Below are positions 9,405 through 17,664 of a stretch of DNA of 64,000 nucleotides, one piece after another. Source of the DNA: an uncultured Lachnospiraceae bacterium (GTDB lineage: Bacteria > Bacillota > Clostridia > Lachnospirales > Lachnospiraceae). The stretch spans positions 124,001 to 188,000 of the forward strand of contig CAJTUA010000003.1 of NCBI GenBank assembly GCA_910579615.1, given 5' to 3'. The stretch's first letter is position 1. Each line of letters opens with the position of its first letter. Made by a program: the position numbers and the translations under genes. The notes under the pieces were generated by a model, which did no database searches, was not told the origin of the DNA, and saw only the letters and a program-made list of their open reading frames with translations.

Positions 9405-10157
9405 TTACTTGGAAACAGAAGGTGCCCTCCGCTCATACACATACAAATTCCCTTTCTTCCCCACGCGCTCAGCCACGCCGACATGATTCAGAATATTGAG
9501 CGCCACATTGGCAAGCGGCTGGGATACCCGCGCCGCTTTTTTATAGTCCTTCGATGTAAACTGCTCTGGCAAATTCTCCGGAATCAGGCGCGCATAATCG
9601 CTTGTGCCGTTCAGCAAAAATTCCCCGTAAAGCCCGAGCGGCAGCGAGTCGTTCTTGCTCGCCCCCTTGCGCCTGTTCTCGCTCCAGCCGTCCAGGAAAC
9701 GGTATTCTTCCACATCCAGCAAGGCAATGCGGATATGCAAATGCTCATTCGTCAGATATGATTTGATGCGGTAAAGCTCCGGGAAAATGGCGTAGGGGGT
9801 ACCGCGTTTTGGCGACTTGCGCGGCGCAGTCACCTCGCCGGTCTGCGGGTCAATGTAGCGCAGGTATTTTGTGTGCGCGACCGGATAGACAATGTTCACA
9901 TCGCATAACGGCAGAAATGCATCCAGTTTGCGGCGCAGGGTATTGAAATTGCGCGTCTGGATTTCAAAGATTTCCTCCCCGGTATAAGCATCCGCTACAA
10001 ACCCGGCAAGCTTCTTTTCGTGGTGTGCCACGTCCGGCGCATAGTAATATTTTAAAACGGCGTGGATGGTTTTTTCCGACAATGTGCCAATCCCGGCGCG
10101 CTCCACATTCTGGTGGACAATGCGGCCACACGCCTCCTCAAAACGTAAATTTTCCAT
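9405..10157 (-). CDS. Conserved unknown protein, possible nuclease-like core with C-terminal winged helix
   Basis: I do not recognise a named family. The 250-residue soluble protein has a central block VADAYTGEEIFEIQTRNFNTLRRKL whose D...E-x-Q pattern resembles PD-(D/E)XK nuclease cores (weak inference). A basic stretch APRKSPKRG follows at about 140. The C-terminal 70 residues (FTSKDYKKAARVSQPLANVALNILNHVGVAERVGKKGNLYVYE) read like a winged-helix domain. ATG 10157 follows an AGAGGAAT site; an upstream in-frame extension is Lys/Arg/Ala-rich and lacks a ribosome site. It is monocistronic, with a near-consensus promoter about 90 bases upstream. It is flanked by a dead AAA-like gene and a candidate RNA. 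Confidence 0.7.
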   Translation of the reverse strand: MENLRFEEACGRIVHQNVERAGIGTLSEKTIHAVLKYYYAPDVAHHEKKLAGFVADAYTGEEIFEIQTRNFNTLRRKLDAFLPLCDVNIVYPVAHTKYLRYIDPQTGEVTAPRKSPKRGTPYAIFPELYRIKSYLTNEHLHIRIALLDVEEYRFLDGWSENRRKGASKNDSLPLGLYGEFLLNGTSDYARLIPENLPEQFTSKDYKKAARVSQPLANVALNILNHVGVAERVGKKGNLYVYERRAPSVSK

Positions 10158-10245
10158 AATTCCTCTCGCTGTGCCGCGCAGGGCGGCGTTTTTTGGGGCT
10201 GATTTCCGCCCGATGGCATTTTTGGGTTGTTTTATTTCACAGGTA

Positions 10246-10274
10246 AGTATAATGGTTTTAGGAAGGTCCGTCAA
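10246..10274 (-). promoter_or_regulatory. Promoter for the unknown gene at 9405-10157
   Basis: Minus strand TTGACG (10274-10269), 17-base spacer, TATACT (10251-10246). Confidence 0.65.
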
Positions 10275-10432
10275 TCCCTCTTTTGCAGAAGCCACGACAA
10301 ACGCATGAATGAATAAATTGTGAACAAAATACCTGATAATCTGTTATAAAAGGAAAGTACGGCACAACATAAAAGACATCCTTGTTTTGGAGAGAAAGAA
10401 AAAAGAAGATTGATGGGAAGGTTAGAATCTTG

Positions 10433-10461
10433 TTGTAGTTAAAGGGAGAATATGGTATAAT
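10433..10461 (+). promoter_or_regulatory. Extended -10 promoter for a candidate structured RNA
   Basis: TTGTAG (10433-10438), 17 bases, TATAAT (10456-10461) preceded by TG at 10453-10454, giving an extended -10. The -10 element lies inside a 9-bp inverted repeat, GGTATAATG (10455-10463) with CATTATACC (10472-10480). Confidence 0.6.
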
Positions 10462-10467
10462 GTCCGC

Positions 10468-10671
10468 AAGGCATTATACCAGCGCCGATTCGCCGTCCGA
10501 CGTTAGGAGGACAGTTTCCGTGGCGAATCGTGTGCATCCGCCGGGGGCAGGATATTCGGAGAAGAAGGTATAATAAGCGTGAAAGTGATTCCAATTTTAA
10601 TTTGCACAGCAAGCAATGCAAAAAGCCGTGGTATACAGGGATGCTTTTTGTCTCTGATACTACGGTTTTTT
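10468..10671 (+). ncRNA. Candidate structured RNA or orphan leader of about 200 nt
   Basis: No open frame with a ribosome site was found here, yet the stretch is bounded by an extended -10 promoter and a strong intrinsic terminator. Inside are a 9-bp perfect stem CGATTCGCC (10486-10494) with GGCGAATCG (10522-10530) enclosing a GTCC/GGAC stem (10495-10498 with 10509-10512), and a TTTGCA/TGCAAA stem (10601-10606 with 10617-10622). A purine-rich unpaired stretch lies at about 10531-10600. It does not match the consensus of riboswitches I can recall, though CCGCCGGGGGCA at about 10538 is reminiscent of the 3' part of ZTP riboswitches. The GH95 fucosidase starts 128 bp after the terminator, so this could be an independent small RNA or an attenuated leader. 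Confidence 0.5.
10626..10671 (+). terminator. Strong intrinsic terminator of the candidate RNA
   Basis: A 15-bp stem (10626-10641 with 10651-10665, with G-U pairs) around a 9-nt loop, followed immediately by a run of six or more T. Confidence 0.8.
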
Positions 10672-10799
10672 ATTTCCGAAGATGAAGTCGTGGCTGGAGA
10701 AAACTCTGGTTTCCGAATTTTTTAATGGGAATTATAAAGAGAGCCAAAATCACAAAACAGATAAAAATTTTAAACAGCATAAACAAGGGGGGGGTTACA

Positions 10800-13031
10800 A
10801 TGAGCACAAAATTATGGTACACAGCTCCGACATGGGATTGGAACGAAGCACTGCCCATCGGTAATGGCAGGCTGGGCGCGATGATTTTTGGCGGGGTAGG
10901 TGAAGAACATCTGCAGGTCAACGAGGACAGTGTCTGGTATGGCGGACCGATGGACCGAAACAACCCGGACGCGCTGAAAAATCTGCCAAAAATCCGCGAA
11001 TACATCATAAACGGGCAAATTCCCGAGGCGGAGGAATTGATGGTGAACGCACTTTCCGGCACGCCGCAGGGGCAGCGCCCTTACCAGACGCTTGGCGATA
11101 TCCATCTGTATTTTTCCGGGCTTGATGGCGAAGTGACGGATTACCGGCGGGAGCTTGAACTTGCGGACGCGCTACATACCGTAACGTTTAAGGTGAACGG
11201 TTACACACACCGCCGTGAGATTTTCGCGACAGCAGCGGATGATGTGATTGTGATGCATTTTGAGACGGACGACCCGGCAGGCATGAACCTCACGCCGTTG
11301 CTGATGCGGCACAAATTTTATGACTACACCGGGAAGTATGCGGATGACACGATTATGCTCGGCGCGAAGCTTGGCGGGGATGGGCTTGATTTGAACATGA
11401 TGCTGCGCGGGCGAATTGCGGGCGGCAGTATGGAGGTCATCGGAGAACGCCTTGTCATTCGCGGCGCGCGGGAAATTACCTTATTGTTTTCGGCGGGGAC
11501 AACGTTCCGCTATTGGAATTTAAAAGAGAGCGTGTGGCAGAAATTAGAAGATGCGCTGCAGCATTCCTACGCGGAGCTAAAACAGCGCCACACCGCGGAC
11601 TATAAAAGCTTGTTTGACCGCGTAAAGCTGGACCTTGGCGGGGATGTGGCATTTGACAGGATTCCAACCAATGAACGTCTGAAAAATGTCAGGCGTGAGG
11701 ATTACGGGCTTACGGAGCTGTATTTTAATTTCGGGCGTTATTTAACAATTGCATGCAGCCGTCTGGGAACGCTTCCTTCGACCCTGCAGGGGCTTTGGAA
11801 CAAGGATATGCTAGGCCCGTGGGACTGCAAATATACCATCAACATTAACACGGAAATGAATTACTGGATTGCGGAGAATTGCAACCTTTCCGAATGCCAT
11901 ATGCCGTTGTTTGAGCATTTAAAGCGGATGCTGCCAAACGGGCGGGAAACGGCGCGCAAAATGTACGGTTGCCGCGGTTTTGTGGCGCACCACAACACGG
12001 ATATCTGGGGCGATACCGCCGTGCAGGATTTGTGGGTGCCGGGTTCGTATTGGGTCATGGGCGCGGCGTGGCTGTGCACGCATTTGTGGACGCATTATGA
12101 ATATACGAAGGATGAAGGATTTTTGCGCGAATATTACCCGGTGATGCGGGAAGCCGCACTGTTTTTCCTTGATTTTATGATTGAACATGACGGCTATTTA
12201 AAGACCTGTCCGTCCGTCTCGCCGGAGAACACCTATATTTTGCCGAGCGGTGTCCGCGGAGCAAACGGCATGGGCGTGACGATGGACAACCAGATTCTGC
12301 GCGATTTGTTTACGCAGTGCATCGACGCGGCAGAAGTCCTTGGCATTGAGGACGAGCTGACAAAACAGTTCGCGCACGCAAGGGGGAGGCTGGTGCCGAC
12401 ACAAATCGGAAGCCGCGGGCAGATTCTTGAGTGGGATAAGGAATATGAGGAGGCGGAGCCGGGGCATCGGCATATTTCCCATCTGTACGGGCTGCATCCG
12501 TCCAGTCAGATTACCGTTGATAAAACGCCAAAGCTGGCGGCGGCGGCGCGGGTGACATTGGAGGGAAGGCTCTCGCACGGCGGCGGGCATACGGGTTGGA
12601 GCCGCGCATGGATTATCAATCACTATGCAAAGCTCTGGGATGGCGAAAAGGTATATGAGAATTTGCTTGCGCTCTATGAGCGCTCCACCCTGCCAAATAT
12701 GTTTGACAACCATCCGCCGTTCCAGATTGACGGCAATTTCGGCGCGGCGGCGGGCATCGGGGAAATGCTTATCCAAAGCACGATGGAGCGCGTCGTGCTG
12801 CTCCCGGCGCTCCCGGCAGAATTCGCTTCGGGCAGTGTGCGCGGGCTCTGTGTGCGCGGTGGCGCGGAAGTTGACCTTGTGTGGGAAAATGGCAGGCTGA
12901 CGGCGTGCACGGTGCGCGCGAAGGCGGATATTGACACAAAATTTGTGTACCGTGGGCATGTGAAAGAGGTGCAACTGTCAGCGGGCAATGCGCAGGAACT
13001 CAAAGATTTGTGCGAAGGCGGCACAGTATGA
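10800..13031 (+). CDS. GH95 family alpha-L-fucosidase, intracellular
   Basis: A 743-residue glycoside hydrolase with the GH95 order: N-terminal beta domain (PIGNGRLGAMIFGG), linker, (alpha/alpha)6 barrel, and C-terminal beta domain. Family catalytic positions are present: the Asn pair in ININTEMNYW (about 347-349), the acid Glu in SVSPENTY (about 476), and the Asp in FQIDGNFGAAAG (about 644). GH95 enzymes release alpha-1,2-linked fucose (or galactose) from glycans by inversion. There is no signal peptide, so it would act on imported oligosaccharides. ATG 10800 was chosen because the ribosome site is an uninterrupted run of eight G at 10787-10794, five bases upstream. The CE2-like esterase follows 49 bp later, suggesting an operon for acetylated, fucosylated glycans. 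Confidence 0.92.
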   Translation: MSTKLWYTAPTWDWNEALPIGNGRLGAMIFGGVGEEHLQVNEDSVWYGGPMDRNNPDALKNLPKIREYIINGQIPEAEELMVNALSGTPQGQRPYQTLGDIHLYFSGLDGEVTDYRRELELADALHTVTFKVNGYTHRREIFATAADDVIVMHFETDDPAGMNLTPLLMRHKFYDYTGKYADDTIMLGAKLGGDGLDLNMMLRGRIAGGSMEVIGERLVIRGAREITLLFSAGTTFRYWNLKESVWQKLEDALQHSYAELKQRHTADYKSLFDRVKLDLGGDVAFDRIPTNERLKNVRREDYGLTELYFNFGRYLTIACSRLGTLPSTLQGLWNKDMLGPWDCKYTININTEMNYWIAENCNLSECHMPLFEHLKRMLPNGRETARKMYGCRGFVAHHNTDIWGDTAVQDLWVPGSYWVMGAAWLCTHLWTHYEYTKDEGFLREYYPVMREAALFFLDFMIEHDGYLKTCPSVSPENTYILPSGVRGANGMGVTMDNQILRDLFTQCIDAAEVLGIEDELTKQFAHARGRLVPTQIGSRGQILEWDKEYEEAEPGHRHISHLYGLHPSSQITVDKTPKLAAAARVTLEGRLSHGGGHTGWSRAWIINHYAKLWDGEKVYENLLALYERSTLPNMFDNHPPFQIDGNFGAAAGIGEMLIQSTMERVVLLPALPAEFASGSVRGLCVRGGAEVDLVWENGRLTACTVRAKADIDTKFVYRGHVKEVQLSAGNAQELKDLCEGGTV

Positions 13032-13080
13032 AATTTAATGGCGGCGGGTTTGTTTCCGCCTGGGATTCAGAAGGAGAATC

Positions 13081-14190
13081 ATGCGAAAAGAAATTATCAC
13101 AAGAGAAAGTAAGAATGTCAAACAGCTTGGACGCATCCTTTACCACAACGGCATCTGTTACCTCGGATATTCTGCATCGGAAATCGGTTTTTATTACAGC
13201 GGCGAGCGGATTCTGGCGGATATCCTCACGGATGGCTGGAGAAAGGAGGAGGGGCGCGAAGGCTGGGCGGGTGTGTTTATCGGTGATGATGCACAGCCGT
13301 GGAAGCGCTTCCCGCTAAAGGAAGAAGAAAAAGAGTATGAGCTTTTTGACCGCGCGGAATATGCCGCGGCAAGAGGGATTGCAAAGGACGCGCTGCCGCA
13401 TGAAATAGCAGTCCGCATTGTAAAATATTCGGAGGTGGCGTTTGGCGCGATGGGAATCCGCTATCTGCTTGTGGATGATGAAGCGTCCCTGCGCCCATTG
13501 CCGCCGGGGAAACACAGGCTTGAGTTTATCGGCGACTCCATCACCTGCGGTTACGGGATTGAGGGGGTCTGGAATGTGGATGTGTTCAACACGCCGCAGG
13601 AAAATCCGTTTAAGAATTACGCGCTGCGCACGGCGAGGGCACTGGATGCAGATTATCAGCTTGTCTCGTGGAGCGGCATCGGTCTGATTTCGGACTGGGT
13701 TCCGCCGGAGCGCGAGGAGCCGGATGAAACAATCCTCATACCGCAGCTTTACCCATACACGGCGTTTACGGTGAGCGAAAAGCTTGGCGTCACACCGGAA
13801 TTATGGGATGCTTCGCGTTTCGTTCCGGATATTGTCGTAATTCATCTCGGGACGAACGACGACAGCTACACGCGGGAAATCCCGGAGCGCGAGGAGCTCT
13901 TTGCGCAGGCATACCGGGATTTGTACCGCAAGGTGCGCGAGAATTACGGCAATGTTGAAATCGTGTGCTGCTTAGGGCTTATGGTGCGCACCCTCTGCCC
14001 GGTGGTCGCGCGGCTGGTGGAAGAACTGCGCGGCGCGGGGGATGCGCAGATCCATTACCTTGAATTTGAGGGGCAGAAGGAGGAAGATGGCATCGCCGCC
14101 GACTGGCATCCGAGCGAGGCAACGCACAAAAAGGCGGCGGAAAAGCTGACGGAATTTTGCCTGGCATTTATTCCAACTTCAGATGGATAG
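13081..14190 (+). CDS. CE2-like carbohydrate esterase, SGNH hydrolase
   Basis: A 369-residue two-domain protein. An N-terminal beta-sandwich (about 1-140) precedes a C-terminal SGNH/GDSL domain with GKHRLEFIGDSITCGYGI (nucleophile Ser in GDSIT), a GTND block (HLGTNDDSY), and a C-terminal DWHPS..TH pair supplying the His. This architecture matches carbohydrate esterase family 2, which removes acetyl groups from sugars. No signal peptide is seen, so like its GH95 neighbour it probably works in the cytoplasm. AAGGAG lies 5 bases upstream of ATG 13081. The 3' end overlaps the convergent gene by 23 bp. The sugar substrate is unknown. Confidence 0.85.
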   Translation: MRKEIITRESKNVKQLGRILYHNGICYLGYSASEIGFYYSGERILADILTDGWRKEEGREGWAGVFIGDDAQPWKRFPLKEEEKEYELFDRAEYAAARGIAKDALPHEIAVRIVKYSEVAFGAMGIRYLLVDDEASLRPLPPGKHRLEFIGDSITCGYGIEGVWNVDVFNTPQENPFKNYALRTARALDADYQLVSWSGIGLISDWVPPEREEPDETILIPQLYPYTAFTVSEKLGVTPELWDASRFVPDIVVIHLGTNDDSYTREIPEREELFAQAYRDLYRKVRENYGNVEIVCCLGLMVRTLCPVVARLVEELRGAGDAQIHYLEFEGQKEEDGIAADWHPSEATHKKAAEKLTEFCLAFIPTSDG

Positions 14191-15583
14191 GCTGGAACAT
14201 GGCATTTGCCTGCCGTGTCAGCCATGTGCGGCGCGTAGACCATAACGCTTCACCTTGTGGTGAAATTTTGTTCCCATAGGAAATTTTCCGTTCCGCATCC
14301 TGGCTGTTATGGTAATGCCCGCAATAAATCTGCCCGCCCTCGTCATAGACTGCTAAGTACACGGATAATCCGTACCAATTCTCAAATGCGGCAAGCGCGA
14401 GGCGTTTCCCGTCAAAGGCGCAGGCATTTTCCCATGGGAAAGGGTTTTGCGCCTCCCCATCCATTGGTGTTTCCGGGAAAATGCCGCTGCACCAATATCG
14501 GTATTCTCCGTTTTCTTCCGCCACGAAAGAAAAATAATTATCGTCCCAGGTCAGAAGGATGCCATTTTCGATAAAGTGCATCCGGCAAAAACTCCCGGAG
14601 TGCTCCTGGCGGTCCAGCGCGATTTGGTGCTGTAAGACCACACCATGATCCAACGAGTAGACCAGAAGGCTGTATTCCCCCTTCTGCCTGGCAACGATAT
14701 ATAAATATGTTTCATCCTCGTTCAAATGCATTTTCAGAGGAACCATATCCGGGGGAAATTCGCATACATTTTCAAGTTTCTCCCATTCCAGGCTGACAGA
14801 GTATTTGCTTACCCCGGAAAATGGAAAGAAGAAAATCCCCCTGTTCTGTCCGCGCTCCACACATTCCCCGCTCTCTGGATTTTCCAGGCAGTAGGTATAA
14901 TAAATCCCGTCCCTGCCAAAAGCGGACGCACTTGCAATCACAATATTGTCGGCATCCGGGACGTTTTCGCCCTGAAAATAGCGTTCTTTGCTCCCGGCGG
15001 ACTGATATATTGTGATTTTTAATTTTTCATCCCCAGTGGGGATATGGAAAAATCCCGTCATGAAATTGCAGGCATCCTGATAAAAGCCGTAATCCACGGA
15101 AATTCCCGTGAGGCGGAACACGACAGGATAAGTGCTGTAATAATCCCCGATGCGGACGGTCTCGCTATATTCTTCCTCCGATGCCCGGTACATTAACTGC
15201 TGGGCAATTTTTGGGAATACAAAATTTGCCGCGTTCCATGCGGAATACGTGTCTGTATCAAGCAGGTCAACACTGGCATTAAAAGCGAGCGTGGCGCTTT
15301 TTTCCCGCGTCCACTCCCATGTGGCTCCCTCGCCGGAAAAGCTAAATTCGCTTCGGGCAGGTGTTGTGCCTGTGGGCGTATATTCTGTGTTCCAGAGCAA
15401 GTGCCCGTCCCAGTGGGATGCCGTGGTAAGTGTAATACCCACGGCGGCATCCGGGTTCCCGGACAAAACCTCCTGCGTGACGGTAATATCCTCCCTGCCG
15501 CGATTTGCCACAACCAGCGCGGCGGGCAAAAAAAGCAGTGCCAGACCGGAAAGAATAAAAAACAAAACCAGACTTTTTTTCAT
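14168..15583 (-). CDS. Membrane-anchored extracytoplasmic protein of the ABC operon
   Basis: I do not recognise the family. The 471-residue protein has one N-terminal hydrophobic segment (about residues 5-25, LVLFFILSGLALLFLPAALVV), then a soluble region rich in Trp, Tyr and repeated beta-strand-like stretches (LYSLDHGVVLQHQIALD, LTWDDNYFSFVAEENGEYRYW). This suggests a beta-propeller-like outer domain (inference). ATG 15583 is used; an upstream in-frame Met at 15622 lies inside the preceding gene. It is the last gene of the GntR-ABC operon, starting 13 bp after the ATPase stop, so it probably works with that transporter. Its 3' end overlaps the CE2 gene. Confidence 0.75.
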   Translation of the reverse strand: MKKSLVLFFILSGLALLFLPAALVVANRGREDITVTQEVLSGNPDAAVGITLTTASHWDGHLLWNTEYTPTGTTPARSEFSFSGEGATWEWTREKSATLAFNASVDLLDTDTYSAWNAANFVFPKIAQQLMYRASEEEYSETVRIGDYYSTYPVVFRLTGISVDYGFYQDACNFMTGFFHIPTGDEKLKITIYQSAGSKERYFQGENVPDADNIVIASASAFGRDGIYYTYCLENPESGECVERGQNRGIFFFPFSGVSKYSVSLEWEKLENVCEFPPDMVPLKMHLNEDETYLYIVARQKGEYSLLVYSLDHGVVLQHQIALDRQEHSGSFCRMHFIENGILLTWDDNYFSFVAEENGEYRYWCSGIFPETPMDGEAQNPFPWENACAFDGKRLALAAFENWYGLSVYLAVYDEGGQIYCGHYHNSQDAERKISYGNKISPQGEALWSTRRTWLTRQANAMFQPIHLKLE

Positions 15584-15596
15584 ACCCTTATCCCTT

Positions 15597-16340
15597 TCAC
15601 AATTTCCCGGTGATTTCCTCAAGCGCCGTGCTTACCCGGTTTGCACAGTATCCATAGGTTTCTTTCACATAGTCCATCAGCGTCCTGCCATCTTCCTCAA
15701 GTGCAAGGACACAAGCATCCCCGACAATCTCCCCCTTGCGCAACAGCACAGCGCGGCCGATGAAATGCTCCACCTCCTCAATCAGATGGGTGGAAAGGAA
15801 AATCGTTTCCTCCGGCTCCAAAATACCCAGAAGCAGCTTGTAAAAATCCTCCCGGTTAAAAACGTCATTCCCGGCGAACGGCTCATCCATCAGAATATAA
15901 TCCGCCCCCTGGCAGAGCGCCATGATAACCTCGAACTGGTTTTTCTGCCCGGTGGAAAAGGTTTTTAACGGCTTATTCAGGGGAAGCTCAAAAAATTTCA
16001 TCAGTCCTTCGAACCTTTTTTCGCGGAAGGTCTGAAAATGCATCTGGTAAAATTCCCGGTGCATTTCGGGGCTTAAATTCGGGAAAAAAGAATGCTCACA
16101 GGTGGCGAAGGAAAAGCGGGCGATATTGCTCCTGCTGATTTTTTCCCCGTCCAAAAGGATTTCGCCATCGCAGGAATAAAATCCAAGGATACACTTGAAA
16201 AGAGTCGATTTTCCCGCGCCGTTTTCGCCGAACAGCCCAACGATTTCTCCCGCTCCAAGCGACAGATTTACTTCATTTAAAGCACGCACGGCACCGGATT
16301 TATTGTAATGGATTTTCTTTACGTTTTTGATTTCTAACAT
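15597..16340 (-). CDS. ABC transporter ATP-binding protein
   Basis: A 247-residue nucleotide-binding domain. Walker A is GENGAGKST (about 38-46), the Q-loop region includes FATCEHSFF, the signature is FSTGQKNQFE (a variant of LSGGQ), and Walker B is YILMDEPFAGND, followed by the H-loop STHL. The short C-terminal extension and partner genes fit an export or resistance-type transporter like the Ytr/Bcr systems of Bacillota. It is encoded between two small membrane proteins upstream and an exported protein downstream, so the permease is probably split over two polypeptides. The substrate is unknown. Confidence 0.93.
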   Translation of the reverse strand: MLEIKNVKKIHYNKSGAVRALNEVNLSLGAGEIVGLFGENGAGKSTLFKCILGFYSCDGEILLDGEKISRSNIARFSFATCEHSFFPNLSPEMHREFYQMHFQTFREKRFEGLMKFFELPLNKPLKTFSTGQKNQFEVIMALCQGADYILMDEPFAGNDVFNREDFYKLLLGILEPEETIFLSTHLIEEVEHFIGRAVLLRKGEIVGDACVLALEEDGRTLMDYVKETYGYCANRVSTALEEITGKL

Positions 16341-16400
16341 AGTTTCCCCTCCTTATACTTTCTTTGGTTGTGCCAGGAATGCATTCCTGTGGAAAATGTA

Positions 16401-16874
16401 TCAGGGGAGGCATTCCCCTGGAATCATTATCAGGTATATGATATAGAAAATCAGATGTAAAAATACCAAAAGCACAGTGCCAGCCCCCATGCTTAAGAGC
16501 GGAGCCTGCACGCAGCTTTTGAAAAGGGCACCGCGTTTGGGCAGCCTGCGCATCAGGTAAAGGCAATTTCCTGCGGAGCAGTAATACATATAATGATGAA
16601 GCATCGCTGCCAGCAAAAAGAGGAAAAACGGGGCAAAAAACATCCAGTGCGAAGATACCAGATGCCCAAACGGCGGCGCCACGGCATATTCGGACAGGAG
16701 AAGCTTCCCGTTTTTATGGATATACAATGCGTCCACCGCGCGGTAAAGCTTCCAGTAATACTGAAAGCTAAGCGCCGTACCCGTTCCGAACAGGAACAGG
16801 GTAATATTTGTCTCCTTCTCATAATCATAGCCCGGAGGGAAATATTTTCTTGGTATGATATCTCTTCGCAACAT
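16401..16874 (-). CDS. Small ABC operon membrane protein
   Basis: A 157-residue protein with about two hydrophobic segments: SHWMFFAPFFLFLLAAMLHHYMYY (about 76-99) and a C-terminal one near LLSMGAGTVLLVFLHLIFYIIYLIM (about 127-151). Between them is a basic loop. No named family is recognised. It sits between the larger membrane gene and the ATPase on the same strand, separated by 18 and 60 bp, so it is likely a permease subunit. A GAAAGG stretch about 11 bases upstream is a weak ribosome site. The second half could have been split from one longer permease in the past; there is no overlap to suggest a recent frameshift. Confidence 0.7.
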   Translation of the reverse strand: MLRRDIIPRKYFPPGYDYEKETNITLFLFGTGTALSFQYYWKLYRAVDALYIHKNGKLLLSEYAVAPPFGHLVSSHWMFFAPFFLFLLAAMLHHYMYYCSAGNCLYLMRRLPKRGALFKSCVQAPLLSMGAGTVLLVFLHLIFYIIYLIMIPGECLP

Positions 16875-16892
16875 CCTGTTTTTGCCTTTCTG

Positions 16893-17627
16893 TTATAAAA
16901 ACAATCGACATAACCACGCGCGCCGTAACCCCGCCACAATCCCAAGGACGGAAAGAAGGATACAGACAAAATCCGAAAATTCCCTCCCGATTGGGCTGAT
17001 AAACCAACATATGGTCATTAGAAAAGTAAGCACGGGCAGCACATAATTCCGTTTCCCGAAACCGCATGCGGCTTCCATAGAAAATGCCAGAAGCAGAAGA
17101 ATATTGCGGAGCCACTTCCAAACCTCCGCCATCGGAAACAGGCAGTGCAGGAATTCGATTTTGTAGAGTGCAAGAAAAAGATGCTGGGACGAGACGGTAT
17201 CTTTGGTGTGGACAGAAAGCATCCCAATGGCAAGCCATATCTGCACGATAAACACCATAAGCAGACAAAAGAAATTGTAAAAAGCCTCCGTGAAAAAAAT
17301 TCTCGAACCAGAAATCCTCAAACGCTGCAGCGTATACATGCCCGCATCGCTCATAACCGCTTCCATCCACATAAGCCGGAAAAAGATGAGCCCGAGCGCC
17401 GCCAAAAAAACAGGAAAAAGCAGTTGGTTGTAGAAGTTGCTGCCAAGGGCATAGCCGTCCGCTTTTTGCGAGTACACGAAAAATAATGCGCTCTCCACAA
17501 AAACCATCGCGGCAAGCACGAGGAGAATTCTGTAAATACTCGCTCTTGCCAACAATGCCAGAAAAGACAGCGTTAAGCGGATGTCCTTACTCATTTTTTC
17601 TGTTGTTCCCTGTTTCTTTTCTGCCAT
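16893..17627 (-). CDS. ABC operon permease-like membrane protein
   Basis: A 244-residue protein with five to six predicted membrane helices: ASIYRILLVLAAMVFVES, NQLLFPVFLAALGLIFFRL, FYNFFCLLMVFIVQIWLAI, NILLLLAFSMEA, YVLPVLTFLMTICWFI and FVCILLSVLGIVAGL. The protein starts at ATG 17627 with GGGAG 9 bases upstream. It is the second gene after the GntR regulator. ABC-2-like permeases have six helices, and this one plus the small membrane protein downstream could form the channel. The sequence is too divergent for a family name. Confidence 0.75.
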   Translation of the reverse strand: MAEKKQGTTEKMSKDIRLTLSFLALLARASIYRILLVLAAMVFVESALFFVYSQKADGYALGSNFYNQLLFPVFLAALGLIFFRLMWMEAVMSDAGMYTLQRLRISGSRIFFTEAFYNFFCLLMVFIVQIWLAIGMLSVHTKDTVSSQHLFLALYKIEFLHCLFPMAEVWKWLRNILLLLAFSMEAACGFGKRNYVLPVLTFLMTICWFISPIGREFSDFVCILLSVLGIVAGLRRAWLCRLFL

Positions 17628-17664
17628 TCAAAACATCTCCCTTCCCACGGTGAAGTTTATAATT

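Noticed and set aside
10531..10560. ZTP riboswitch
   Set aside because: Only a CCGCCGGG-like segment is reminiscent; the 5' half of the consensus and a folate or purine gene downstream are missing.
16401..17627. A frameshifted single permease gene
   Set aside because: The two membrane frames do not overlap and each has its own start, so separate subunits are the simpler reading.
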